From: Arthrobacter sp. SDTb3-6
GTDB taxonomy: Bacteria; Actinomycetota; Actinomycetes; Actinomycetales; Micrococcaceae
Direction: 5' to 3'
DNA length: 64,000 bases
NCBI RefSeq assembly: GCF_013376095.1
Contig: NZ_JAAMFN010000011.1
Span: 1-64,000 of the forward strand
The notes under the pieces were generated by a model, which searched no databases, was not told the origin of the DNA, and saw nothing but the letters and a program-made list of their open reading frames with translations. Below are positions 8,154 through 16,499 of the stretch, one piece after another. Every line of letters begins with the position of its first letter. Positions within the stretch are counted from its first letter, which is position 1. The translations under genes and the position numbers were made by a program.

Positions 8154-9605
8154 ATGCGCGCCCGGCTGTTGCTGGTCCTTGCCATCCTGGCCGCCGTCAC
8201 GGCGGCCGGCTTCGCTGTCCCCCTGTCCCTGGTCACCTCCGAGTCCCGAACCCGCGAATTTGTGCTCAGCCGTGACGCTGATGTCCAGCGGCTCGCTGGG
8301 CTTGCCGAGGAATACGTCACCACAGGCAAGGCCGGGACACTTCCGGCGGAAATGGAAGCGTATACGGCACTTTATGGCGAGCCCCTGCTTGTGACCTCAA
8401 CCCTGGGCATCAAACCTCTGTCCACCGGCCTGGCCAGCAACGCCCTCGGCGTTCGCGAGTCGCTGGCCCGCGCGATCCGCAACCAACCGGCCCCGGTCCC
8501 GGCAGCCCTGACTCCCTGGTCTCCGCCCACCGTCCTGTTCGCCCAGCCCATCGGCAGTGACGTCCAAGTGTCCGGTGCCATCATTCTGGCCGCTTCAACC
8601 GAGGGTGCCAGGGCCGACATTGAACGCGCGTGGCTCCTGGCGCTGGCCGCGGTGGCGGCGGCACTGCTCATCTTTGGAGTCATCGCCCACGCCGTCAGCC
8701 GTTGGGTGCTCCGCCCTTTGGGCCGGCTCCGCCTGCGCGTGCGGGAGCTGGCCGCCGGATTGCCATTCATCCCTGTCCGCCCGGGCCGGCCGCAGCCATC
8801 CCCACGGGCCGGCGGGCCGCCCGAACTGCGCGAGCTGGCCGGCTCCTTCGATGCGATGGCCAGTGCCGTCACCGCGTCAACGGCGGCCCAGCAGCGCTTG
8901 GTGGCTGACACCGCACACCAGTTGCGCAACCCCCTGGCGGCTTTGCAGCTGCGCCTGGACACACTCGAAGGCCAAGTGGATGCAGCCAACCGCCCAAGAG
9001 TGCAGCGCGCCGGCGCCGAGGCTGAACGCCTGAACGCGATCCTGCGCGACCTGCTGGCCCTTGCCCGGGCTGAAACACCCCGTCCCCCAGTAAACGAAAG
9101 CTGCGATGCCTGGTCCATGGCCGCCGAACGGGTCAACTTCTGGTCAGTGGCGGCCCTGGAAGCAGGCACCCCACTGACCTTGGTCAAGTCCGACACCACA
9201 CACCGGGTCTTGGCACAGGAGCATCTCGTGCAGCAGTTACTGGACGTTTTGCTGGACAATGCCTGCAAGTATGCTCCGGGCGAGAAGGTAGTAGTCAGCG
9301 TCACCGCAGGACGGCGCAACACCGTGGTTGTGACGGTTGCCGATTCCGGTCCGGGCGTTCCCGCCTCAGACTTGGGGCGCCTGAGTGAAAGGTTCTTCCG
9401 CGGCGGCATTTCAGCCGACCGCGGTGCCTCGAATCCGCCTGGCACCGGCTTGGGACTGGCCATAGGCACGGCGCTGGCGGAAAACATGGGCGGGACCCTT
9501 CACCTCTCGCCGACGCCCGGGGGCGGATTGACGGCAGCAGTGGAACTTCCGGGTCTCCCCAACCCTGCAAACCCGGAATCGGTGCAGGAAGGAAGCGTAT
9601 CGTGA
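8154..9605 (+). CDS. Sensor histidine kinase, TctE-like
   Basis: A 483-residue membrane kinase. Transmembrane segments at about 4-26 and 161-183 enclose an extracytoplasmic sensor domain; a HAMP-like linker follows. The phosphoacceptor is H255 in DTAHQLRNPLAAL. The ATP-binding boxes are LLDNACKYAPG (N), DSGPGVP (G1), RFFRGG (F) and GTGLGLAIG (G2). It is translated with the response regulator and overlaps the next gene by four bases. The physical link to an exported TAXI binding protein suggests that the binding protein delivers a ligand to the sensor, as proposed for some TctE systems; this is inference. Confidence 0.9.
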   Translation: MRARLLLVLAILAAVTAAGFAVPLSLVTSESRTREFVLSRDADVQRLAGLAEEYVTTGKAGTLPAEMEAYTALYGEPLLVTSTLGIKPLSTGLASNALGVRESLARAIRNQPAPVPAALTPWSPPTVLFAQPIGSDVQVSGAIILAASTEGARADIERAWLLALAAVAAALLIFGVIAHAVSRWVLRPLGRLRLRVRELAAGLPFIPVRPGRPQPSPRAGGPPELRELAGSFDAMASAVTASTAAQQRLVADTAHQLRNPLAALQLRLDTLEGQVDAANRPRVQRAGAEAERLNAILRDLLALARAETPRPPVNESCDAWSMAAERVNFWSVAALEAGTPLTLVKSDTTHRVLAQEHLVQQLLDVLLDNACKYAPGEKVVVSVTAGRRNTVVVTVADSGPGVPASDLGRLSERFFRGGISADRGASNPPGTGLGLAIGTALAENMGGTLHLSPTPGGGLTAAVELPGLPNPANPESVQEGSVS

Positions 9606-10543
9606 CACCACACCATTTCACCGGCCGCCCACCGACCCGCCGTGCGCTCCTGGCCGCTGCAGGCGCCGCAATGGCTGCAGCCTTGGCCGGTTGCGACCGG
9701 CAGGAACCGGCCAAAATAGCGATGGCCGGCGGACAAGCAGGTGGCTTCTTTGCCCAATTTACCCAGCTCCTTGCCACCGCAGCGGCATCCGAACCTGCAT
9801 TCAGGATCGCGCCCCTGGAGACGCCCGGAACCCTCCAAAACCTTCAGCTCATGCGGGCGGGCCGCGCAGGGATTGGGCTGGTCCTGGCCGACGCGCTTGG
9901 CACGGACGTGGCAGGCCTGGCCGCCATCGGGCGCGTCTACCAAACCTATTGGCAACTCGCCGTTCCCCTCGGCTCGCCCATAAAATCCGTTGCCGACCTG
10001 GCTGGGCGCACCGTCAGCTTGGGGCCGGCACAGTCCGGAACACGCTTCACGGCACTGCGCATTCTGGCGGCCGCCGGTGTGGGCACCAGCGATTTCACCG
10101 AAAGCCCTATCGGGATCGGCGACACTGGATCCGCCTTGGTCAAGGGTGCCGTGGACGCTGCCCTGTTCGCCGGCGGGGTTCCCCTGCCAATAGTGGCAGG
10201 TCCGGCCGGCAACAGGATCCGTCTTATCGACCTGGGCGTCGAAGCCCTCCGGCTCCAACAAGAGTACGGGCCCGTTTACCAGTCCACCCGCATCCCGGCG
10301 GGTGTCTACGGCAATTCCGGGGAGACCCGGACGGTGGGTGTCGCCAGCCTGCTGTTGGCCCGGGCCGACCTGGCTGATGGGGTCGCTGGATCTTTGGTGG
10401 ACATTTTGGTTTCACGGTCCGCGGACCTGGTGCCGCCGGAAACGCTGGGGACGCAGTTTTTGGACCCGCGCGCGCTCATTACCACTGCCGGGGTCCCCCT
10501 GCATCCAGGGGCTGCTGCCGCCTACCGCCGGTGGCACGGCTAA
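9602..10543 (+). CDS. TAXI-type (TRAP) solute-binding lipoprotein
   Basis: A 313-residue extracytoplasmic binding protein. The N-terminus has a twin-arginine-like RR followed by an Ala-rich hydrophobic stretch and the lipobox LAGC, which predicts a lipoprotein. The mature part matches TAXI-family binding proteins (MAGGQAGGFF, LQLMRAGRAGIGLVLADAL, LGPAQSGTRFTALRIL, VKGAVDAALFAGG). No TRAP membrane subunits lie nearby, so it is an orphan. It overlaps the sensor kinase gene (GTG start within ATCGTGA), which argues for a role in signal detection rather than transport. Confidence 0.85.
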   Translation: MTPHHFTGRPPTRRALLAAAGAAMAAALAGCDRQEPAKIAMAGGQAGGFFAQFTQLLATAAASEPAFRIAPLETPGTLQNLQLMRAGRAGIGLVLADALGTDVAGLAAIGRVYQTYWQLAVPLGSPIKSVADLAGRTVSLGPAQSGTRFTALRILAAAGVGTSDFTESPIGIGDTGSALVKGAVDAALFAGGVPLPIVAGPAGNRIRLIDLGVEALRLQQEYGPVYQSTRIPAGVYGNSGETRTVGVASLLLARADLADGVAGSLVDILVSRSADLVPPETLGTQFLDPRALITTAGVPLHPGAAAAYRRWHG

Positions 10544-10562
10544 GACGCCGCAAGGGGGCGTC
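10544..10562. terminator. Short hairpin shared by convergent genes
   Basis: GACGCC (10544-10549) pairs with GGCGTC (10557-10562) between, and overlapping, the stops of the TAXI gene and the GntR gene. It could end transcription from both sides, but the stem is short. Confidence 0.45.
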
Positions 10563-11250
10563 AGGCGGGGGTGCGCTGGCCTTCTCCTTGGATCCGCGCG
10601 TCAAAGTTGTCCGCCAGCAGTTCGCCCGCATGGGTGAGGTGATCTTCCATGGCCCGGCGGGCCGCGTTGGCATCTCCAGCGGAAAGGGCGTCCAGGACCT
10701 TTCCATGGTCTTCCACGGTGGCCTGCTGCCACCCCGGGATGGAAGCATAAAACATCCGGGGGACGTACCGCACCGTCAGCCCGAGCACCCAAAGGATCTT
10801 ACGGGAGTCTGCCAGGTGGTTGATGATCCGGTGAAAGGCGTGGTTCTTTTCCTCCAGAAGCCCGGTGTCGTTCCGCGCGGCGGCCGCCATGAGTTCATGG
10901 TGGAGCGCGGAGAGTTCCGCCAGATCGCCGGGGCCGACGCGGCCGGCAGCGCGTCCGGCCAACTCGCCGCCCAAGAGCGCCTGTGCCCGGAACAGGTCCC
11001 GAATGTCCCCTCCGGTCAGCGGCGCCACTTGGAAGCCGCGGCGGGGAACCAATTCCAGAAACCCTTCCACGCGCAGCAGTTGCAACGCCTCCCGGGCCGG
11101 CGTGGTGGAAATGCCCAGTCGCTCGCCGATCGTTTCCGGGCGCACTTGCGTTCCTGGCCGCAACTCCCCGGACATGATCAGCGCCCGTGTGTAGGCGGCC
11201 GCCTCGTCGCTGAGTTGCGGGCGCCGCCCTCCTTGCTGAGTTTCCGTCAT
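10561..11250 (-). CDS. GntR-family regulator, FadR/FCD subfamily
   Basis: A 229-residue regulator. The GntR winged helix occupies about residues 12-75 (YTRALIMSGELRPGTQVRPE, then IGERLGISTTPAREALQLLRVEGFLELVPRRGFQV). The all-helical FCD ligand domain follows, with the metal-site histidines in LHHELM and HAFHRIINH. It is read in the same direction as the CoA-transferase/lyase/hydratase genes behind it, with 36 bases before it, so it may be the last gene of that operon. It probably responds to an acid or CoA ester of that pathway. The repeated CAATATATTATGT sites at 13938 and 14034 are its most likely operators. Confidence 0.88.
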   Translation of the reverse strand: MTETQQGGRRPQLSDEAAAYTRALIMSGELRPGTQVRPETIGERLGISTTPAREALQLLRVEGFLELVPRRGFQVAPLTGGDIRDLFRAQALLGGELAGRAAGRVGPGDLAELSALHHELMAAAARNDTGLLEEKNHAFHRIINHLADSRKILWVLGLTVRYVPRMFYASIPGWQQATVEDHGKVLDALSAGDANAARRAMEDHLTHAGELLADNFDARIQGEGQRTPA

Positions 11251-11286
11251 GGTCCGCCCATTATTCCTTCCGCCGAAGTTCCCAGC

Positions 11287-12453
11287 TTAGCGAACAGACG
11301 GCTCCCCATCTGCGGCATCGACGGCAAGCTCCGCCAAAACCTTCTCGGTGTGTTCGCCCAACGCGGGGACCGGCCCCATGCGCACCCCTGTCTCGCGTGA
11401 TGTGACGGGTGGGAGGAGGCTTCGCAGGGGCCCCACGGGCGAGTCGACGTCGCGCCAGCGGTCTCGATCCTGCAGCTGCGGGTGTTTTGCCAGTTCTTCC
11501 ATGTTCCGCATTTGTGCATTGGCGATGCCTGCCCCGTCAAGCCGGGCCAGGGCATCGGCCACCGGGATTGTTCCGAGCACGGCGTCAATGGTGGCGTGGA
11601 GGTCGTCCCGGTTGGCGACCCGCAGCGTGTTGGTGCGAAAACGTGCGTCCGCAGCCAGATCGGCCTGTCCCAGGACCACCTCGCAGAAGTTGGTCCACTC
11701 ACGTTCGTTTTGGATGCTGAAGAACACCGTCCCGTCGGTGGCCGCGAAGGGGCCGTAGGGTGCGATGGTGGCGTGTTGGGCGCCCGTGCGGGGTTGCTGC
11801 TTGCCGCCGTACTGGGCGTAGAAATATGGCTGTCCCATCCATTCGGCCAACGCTTCGAGCATGGAAATTTCCAGCACGTCGCCGCGTCCGGTCCCCCGCC
11901 GCTGATAAAGGGCAGTGAGAACGCCGGAGTAGGCATAGCTGCCCGAGCAGATGTCGGCGATGGAAATGCCCACCTTGGCAGGTTCAGCCGGTGTGCCAGT
12001 GACGCTGAGCAGCCCCGCCTCACACTGCACCAAGAGGTCGTAGGCTTTCTTACTTTCATAGCTGCCGCCCCGCCCATAGCCGGAAATGGACACGTGGATC
12101 AGTCGAGGGTTCAGCGCGAGGGCCTCGTCCGGCCCCAGACCCATCCGCTCGATGGCACCAGGGGCCAGGTTCTGAACGAGGATGTCAGCCTTGGCTACCA
12201 GCGCCTTGAGGGCGGCGATCCCGTCCTCTGACTTCAAGTCCAGGACAACTGATTCCTTCCCCCGGTTCAACCAGACGAAATAGCTGGCCATGCCGTGGAC
12301 ACTTTCATCATATCCACGGGCAAAATCACCCGTGTCCCGTTCGATCTTGATCACCCGTGCGCCCAGGTCCGCCAGCTGGCGCGTGGCAAACGGTGCGGCA
12401 ACGGCCTGCTCCAGCGAGACAACGGTCAGGCCCTCCAGCGGCAACATGCTCAT
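11287..12453 (-). CDS. Family III (CaiB/BaiF) CoA-transferase
   Basis: A 388-residue CoA-transferase that would activate a carboxylic acid with CoA from succinyl-CoA or acetyl-CoA. Family segments are LEGLTVVSLEQAVAAPFATRQLADLGARVIKIE, NRGKESVVLDLKS, LVQNLAPGAIERMGLG and VSISGYGRGGSY. At the position of the catalytic Asp (normally in GxGQxVDV) it reads GRGDVLEISM, so a Glu replaces Asp; the transferases at 22149 and 43566 keep Asp. The next gene (CitE-like) overlaps its start by four bases. The setting suggests formation of itaconyl-, mesaconyl- or a related CoA ester for hydration and cleavage by the next two enzymes. Confidence 0.87.
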   Translation of the reverse strand: MSMLPLEGLTVVSLEQAVAAPFATRQLADLGARVIKIERDTGDFARGYDESVHGMASYFVWLNRGKESVVLDLKSEDGIAALKALVAKADILVQNLAPGAIERMGLGPDEALALNPRLIHVSISGYGRGGSYESKKAYDLLVQCEAGLLSVTGTPAEPAKVGISIADICSGSYAYSGVLTALYQRRGTGRGDVLEISMLEALAEWMGQPYFYAQYGGKQQPRTGAQHATIAPYGPFAATDGTVFFSIQNEREWTNFCEVVLGQADLAADARFRTNTLRVANRDDLHATIDAVLGTIPVADALARLDGAGIANAQMRNMEELAKHPQLQDRDRWRDVDSPVGPLRSLLPPVTSRETGVRMGPVPALGEHTEKVLAELAVDAADGEPSVR

Positions 12454-13346
12454 GACTCGTCCTTCCCGCTGCGGGTGGCCTCAGCCGTGGCTGCGATGCG
12501 CCGGGCACGTTCCACGACCGGACGGTCGATCATCTCGCCGTTGACCTGTGCTGCGCCGGCGTCGACGACGGCCAGCACCTCGGCGGCCCAGGCGATCTCG
12601 GCCCGGCTGGGCGCAAACGCCGTCTGGACGGCGGCGAGCTGGGCGGGGTGGATGCACAACTTTCCGCCAAAGCCCAGAACGCGGGCCAACTCCGCACCGG
12701 TGGCAACCTGCGCCAGGTCCTTGATGGCGGTTGAGGGCGAGTCCAACGGGGCAGCAATGCCGGCTGCACGGGAAGCGACGACGAGCGCGCCGCGGGCGTA
12801 TTCCAGCGCCCGGGGATCGTCGGTGGCACCAATGTCCAGTGCATAGTCCACGGCACCGAAAGCCAGCCGGGCGACGCCCGGGGTGCGCGCGAGCTCCAGG
12901 GCGTTGACCACACCGAGCGCCGATTCCACCAAGGGCACGACGCCTGTCCCCACCCCCACGGCTGCCGTCACCATGGCGATATGGCCGGGGTGTTCGGCCT
13001 TGGGCAGCACGATGCCGCGCAGCCCATGGCCCGGCGTGCTTGCGAGTTCGCCCAGCGCGGCCAGGTCCGCGGCAAACCAGTCGCTGCCGGGGGCATTGAC
13101 GCGCACCAGCGCTCGGAGCCGGCCGTCGGCTGCCGCTGAGAGTGCCGCGACGGCATTGCGCCGGGCCTCTACTTTGTCGCCGGGCGCGACCGCGTCTTCC
13201 AGGTCAATGATGACGGCGTCGGCAGCCGTGGCACAGGCCTTGGCGAAACGCTCGGGGCGGTCGCCGGGGACGAACAAAACGGTGACAAACGCTGCCAAGT
13301 CCACCTCCGGCGTCGTCCGCGGGTCAACGGCGGCGAGGGCACTCAT
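12450..13346 (-). CDS. HpcH/HpaI-type CoA ester lyase (CitE-like, malyl/citramalyl-CoA lyase family)
   Basis: A 298-residue lyase of the CitE/MclA type that cleaves a beta-hydroxyacyl-CoA such as citramalyl- or malyl-CoA to an acyl-CoA and a 2-oxo acid. The metal and substrate residues are visible: IIDLEDAVAPGDK, ALVRVNAPGSDWF, PLVESALGVVNA and LAFGAVDYALDIGA. It lies between a CoA-transferase and a MaoC hydratase with four-base overlaps on both sides. That is the gene set of itaconate and mesaconate catabolism (transferase, hydratase, citramalyl-CoA lyase). The substrate assignment is from context, not from residues. Confidence 0.87.
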   Translation of the reverse strand: MSALAAVDPRTTPEVDLAAFVTVLFVPGDRPERFAKACATAADAVIIDLEDAVAPGDKVEARRNAVAALSAAADGRLRALVRVNAPGSDWFAADLAALGELASTPGHGLRGIVLPKAEHPGHIAMVTAAVGVGTGVVPLVESALGVVNALELARTPGVARLAFGAVDYALDIGATDDPRALEYARGALVVASRAAGIAAPLDSPSTAIKDLAQVATGAELARVLGFGGKLCIHPAQLAAVQTAFAPSRAEIAWAAEVLAVVDAGAAQVNGEMIDRPVVERARRIAATAEATRSGKDES

Positions 13347-13900
13347 GCCTGGACCTCAACGGCCGGCAGCGAGGACTCGTCGGGGCGGGATGAGGCGGTG
13401 CTGGGCAGGTGTCCCTGGCGGTAGACCATGAACGTGCGCCGGTAGCTGATCACGATGGCACCATCCTGGTTGAAGCCCTCAGTGGCGACGGTGACAAGGC
13501 CCAGGTGCGGGCGTGACGCCGAGCCGCGGACGGAGAGGACCTTGGAACGGGAGTAGATGGTGTCGCCCTCATAGACCGGGTGCGGCATGCGGACCTCGTC
13601 CCAGCCCATGTTGGCAAAGACATTCATGGACAGGTCAATCGTGGACTGGCCCGTGACGAGCGCAAGGGTGAAAGTGGAGTTGACCAGCGGCAGGCCGAAT
13701 TCGGTCGACTTGGCGAAGTTGGCGTCGACGTGTGTCTTGGCCACATTCTGCGTCATAAGCGTGAACTGCTGATTGTCGGCTTGGGTCACCGTCTTGCCGA
13801 ACGGGTGGTAATAAATGTCGCCGACGGCAAAGTCCTCAAAGAGCCGGCCTGTCCACCCCTGGACGATCCGTGAATCCTTGACTTCAGTGCTGCGTGCCAT
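13343..13900 (-). CDS. MaoC-family (R)-hydratase, itaconyl/mesaconyl-CoA hydratase-like
   Basis: A 185-residue single hot-dog-fold hydratase. It matches the MaoC group associated with CitE lyases: GRLFEDFAVGDIYYHPFGKTVTQAD, then THVDANFAKSTEFGLPLVNSTFTLALVTG, and NQDGAIVISYRRTFMVYR. Asp in ADN and His in THVD are candidates for the catalytic pair. It would add water to an unsaturated CoA thioester to give the hydroxyacyl-CoA cut by the CitE-like lyase downstream. It is the first gene of the leftward operon and is divergent from the acyl-CoA dehydrogenase gene, which could supply its unsaturated substrate. Confidence 0.87.
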   Translation of the reverse strand: MARSTEVKDSRIVQGWTGRLFEDFAVGDIYYHPFGKTVTQADNQQFTLMTQNVAKTHVDANFAKSTEFGLPLVNSTFTLALVTGQSTIDLSMNVFANMGWDEVRMPHPVYEGDTIYSRSKVLSVRGSASRPHLGLVTVATEGFNQDGAIVISYRRTFMVYRQGHLPSTASSRPDESSLPAVEVQA

Positions 13901-13937
13901 CTTGTTCCTTCCGACGCGGGATCATCTTCGAATCCAT

Positions 13938-14046
13938 CAATATATTATGTTCTCCAGAGAATCTTTCCATAAATGCCTGTGATGTCAAGGGTAGTAGGGG
14001 CTATGATTCACAAACATCCCTCTTGCCGCTTTCCAATATATTATGT
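13938..14046. promoter_or_regulatory. Divergent control region with two identical 13-bp sites
   Basis: CAATATATTATGT occurs at 13938-13950 and again, identically, at 14034-14046, 96 bases apart, in the AT-rich region between divergent maoC and acyl-CoA dehydrogenase genes. Each site contains the palindrome AATATATT. One copy sits near each start, as expected for a regulator acting on both promoters. The GntR protein encoded at 10561-11250 is the likely ligand-responsive factor. Confidence 0.6.
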
Positions 14047-14102
14047 AGAGTGACGTCAGAACAGTCCGCCGGACATCGGCCCGGCCCTACAAGGAAGTAG
14101 CC

Positions 14103-15290
14103 ATGGGCCCCCAAACCACAGACGTGAGCGCGACCGCCAAGCCCACCACCGAGGAGCTGCGCCAGACAGTACGCGACCTCTGCAAGGGATTTGGCGATGA
14201 GTACTGGCGCGAATCAGACCAGCAACGCAGCTACCCCCAGGAATTTGTGAACACCCTGACCAACTCAGGGCTGCTGGCAGCACTCATCCCCACGGAGTAC
14301 GGCGGGCTGGGCTACGGCCTGACCGAGGCGAGCATCATCATGGAGGAAATCAACCGCTCCGGCGGGCACTCCGCCGCCTGCCACGCGCAGATGTACACCA
14401 TGGGCGCCCTGCTCCGCCACGGCAGCGAGGCGCAGAAAGACGCGTACCTGCCCGAAATCGCGGCCGGACGGCTACGCCTTCAGGCGTTTTCCATCACGGA
14501 GGACAAGGCCGGCTCGGACACCACAAGCATTGAAACAGCAGCGGTCCGCGACGGTGACGACTTCGTCATCACCGGGCACAAGAGCTGGACCAGTCGCATC
14601 GATGAATCAGACCTGGCCTTCGTCCTCGCCCGCACCTCCCCGAAGGGCGCCGAACGCACCCGCGGCCTGACCCTGTTCCTGGTCGACCTGCGCCAGGTGC
14701 GCGCCCAGCAGCCGGAAACCCTGAACGTGGTGAAGGTGCGGACCATGTTCAACTACGCCACCAACCAAGTCCACTACCATGGCATGCGGGTGCCGGCCTC
14801 AGCCGTCATTGGCCAGGTAGACAACGGCTTCCGCTACGTGCTCGACGGCTGGAACGCCGAGCGGATCCTGCTCGCCTCCGAGGCCGTGGGCGATGGCTAC
14901 TGGTTTACGCAGCGCGCCACGGACTGGGCCAACAGCCGCGAGGTCTTTGGCCGCAAAATCGGCTCCAACCAGGGCGTCCAGTTCCCGATCGTCGACGCGT
15001 ACATGAAGATCCGCGCCGCGGACATGATGCGCTTCGAGGCCGCCCGGCTCTTCGACGCCGGCGAGCCCTGCGGCGCCGAGGCGAACATGGCCAAGCACCT
15101 CAGCTCCGAGGCCAGCTGGGACGCCGCCAATGCGGCACTGAACACCTACGGAGGCTACGGCTTTGTGGACCAATACGACATTGAACGCAAGTTCCGCGAA
15201 ACCCGCATGTACCAGGTTGCACCGGTAAACAACAACATGATCAAGGCCTTCATCGGCACCAAGGTCCTCGGCCTGCCCCGGTCATACTGA
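14103..15290 (+). CDS. Acyl-CoA dehydrogenase (FAD-dependent)
   Basis: A 395-residue flavoprotein with the three acyl-CoA dehydrogenase domains. AFSITEDKAGSDT is the FAD/substrate signature, YVLDGWNAERILLASEAVG begins the C-terminal domain and YGGYGFVDQYDIERKFRE precedes the usual active-site loop. That loop lacks the common E-G-T glutamate (it reads QVAPVNNN). E253, in NAERI, sits where isovaleryl-CoA dehydrogenase carries its base, so a branched short-chain substrate is likely. A methylsuccinyl-CoA-like or isovaleryl-like ester would be desaturated for the MaoC hydratase across the shared promoter. This is inference. Confidence 0.88.
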   Translation: MGPQTTDVSATAKPTTEELRQTVRDLCKGFGDEYWRESDQQRSYPQEFVNTLTNSGLLAALIPTEYGGLGYGLTEASIIMEEINRSGGHSAACHAQMYTMGALLRHGSEAQKDAYLPEIAAGRLRLQAFSITEDKAGSDTTSIETAAVRDGDDFVITGHKSWTSRIDESDLAFVLARTSPKGAERTRGLTLFLVDLRQVRAQQPETLNVVKVRTMFNYATNQVHYHGMRVPASAVIGQVDNGFRYVLDGWNAERILLASEAVGDGYWFTQRATDWANSREVFGRKIGSNQGVQFPIVDAYMKIRAADMMRFEAARLFDAGEPCGAEANMAKHLSSEASWDAANAALNTYGGYGFVDQYDIERKFRETRMYQVAPVNNNMIKAFIGTKVLGLPRSY

Positions 15291-15292
15291 CC

Positions 15293-16075
15293 ATGACGAC
15301 CTCCAGCACTACCACCGCAGACGACGGCTCCACCATTGCCTTCAGCGTCGACGGTGTCGGACCTGCGCTGCTACTGCCGTCCGGCCAGGGCACGGACCGG
15401 CGGTGGTGGGACCGTGTTGTTCCGTCGCTGGCGGGGCGCCACACGGTCATCCGCGCCGACTACATCGGCACGGGCGCCAGCATTGCCGCACCAAAGGCGG
15501 AGTACTCCACCCGCCGGTTTGCCGGCGACGCCATTGCCGTCCTGGATGCCCTGGGCATTGCGGCGGCTCATGTGTACGGCACGTCGATGGGCGGCAAAGT
15601 GGCACAGTGGATCGCGCTGGACCATCCGGAGCGGGTCATCAAACTGGTGCTCGGCTGCACCTCTACCGGAGGGCCGCCCGCCGTCCTGATGGACCCTGCC
15701 ACGGCCGAACAATTCGGACAATCGGGGCCGGAAGGAAACCGCGCCCGACTGCCCCTGATGTACACGGACAACTGGCTTGCCTCCCATGAACCGAACGCCG
15801 CGGTGGTTGCGGCCCCGGCCACCCAGCTTGCCCGGATCGGACACCGACGCGCGAGCAAAACGCATGACACGTCCGCCCTCGCAGCCAGTATTACGGCACC
15901 CACGCTGGTGCTCCACGGAACGGACGACGCCGTCGTGCCGACCGCCAACGGGCACCTGCTGGCCGACCTGATCCCCGGCGCCACCGTCCGCGTGTTCGAC
16001 GGTGCCCGGCATGCATACTTCGAGGAGCAAATCGACGAGGCTTCAGCAGAAGTACTGTCATTTCTGGCCGGGTAG
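15293..16075 (+). CDS. Alpha/beta-hydrolase
   Basis: A 260-residue alpha/beta-hydrolase of the lactonase/esterase type. The nucleophile elbow is GTSMGG, the acid is the Asp in LHGTDDAVVPTANG and the base His lies in GARHAYFEEQ near the C-terminus. It starts two bases after the acyl-CoA dehydrogenase stop, so the two are co-transcribed. It could act as a thioesterase, a lactonase, or an esterase that frees the pathway's acid. No signal peptide is visible, so it acts in the cytoplasm. Confidence 0.86.
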   Translation: MTTSSTTTADDGSTIAFSVDGVGPALLLPSGQGTDRRWWDRVVPSLAGRHTVIRADYIGTGASIAAPKAEYSTRRFAGDAIAVLDALGIAAAHVYGTSMGGKVAQWIALDHPERVIKLVLGCTSTGGPPAVLMDPATAEQFGQSGPEGNRARLPLMYTDNWLASHEPNAAVVAAPATQLARIGHRRASKTHDTSALAASITAPTLVLHGTDDAVVPTANGHLLADLIPGATVRVFDGARHAYFEEQIDEASAEVLSFLAG

Positions 16076-16499
16076 CTGGTAGCCAGCTCCACCCGCGAGA
16101 TCGTATGCGGGCCACGGCCCGTCGACCATGGCAACTATGGGCCCGAATACTCACCACCAAACTGAGAAGGTGCCGCCCGACCAGGGCCGCTTGATGTTCA
16201 AGACCCGGCTGACCGTAAATTCTCACGTCGTCATGAATCCAGAGCACCATGTACAAGTGCAAGAAGAAACAGCCGACGGCGACCACGGAGGAACGGCCAA
16301 GGCAAAACGGCTAAGTCAGCCACGGGACGACCAGCAGGGTGCATGCAAAGTCATTCCACGCGAACACATCGGAGCACCGCTGGAACAGGACAAACGTCAA
16401 ATTGCCTCTGACCCGCGAGTTTACGGTACCCGAGGCTTCCTTCGGCATAGACGCCCGACGCGGTCATCGCGGAACGACATGGCTGGGAATGGCGTTCGA
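16076..16499. other. Intergenic region without a recognisable gene
   Basis: The region lies between convergent genes. A plus-strand frame from 16128 runs on to 16622, into the next gene's antisense, and resembles no family I know; it lacks a ribosome site. I see no clear terminator. Confidence 0.5.
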
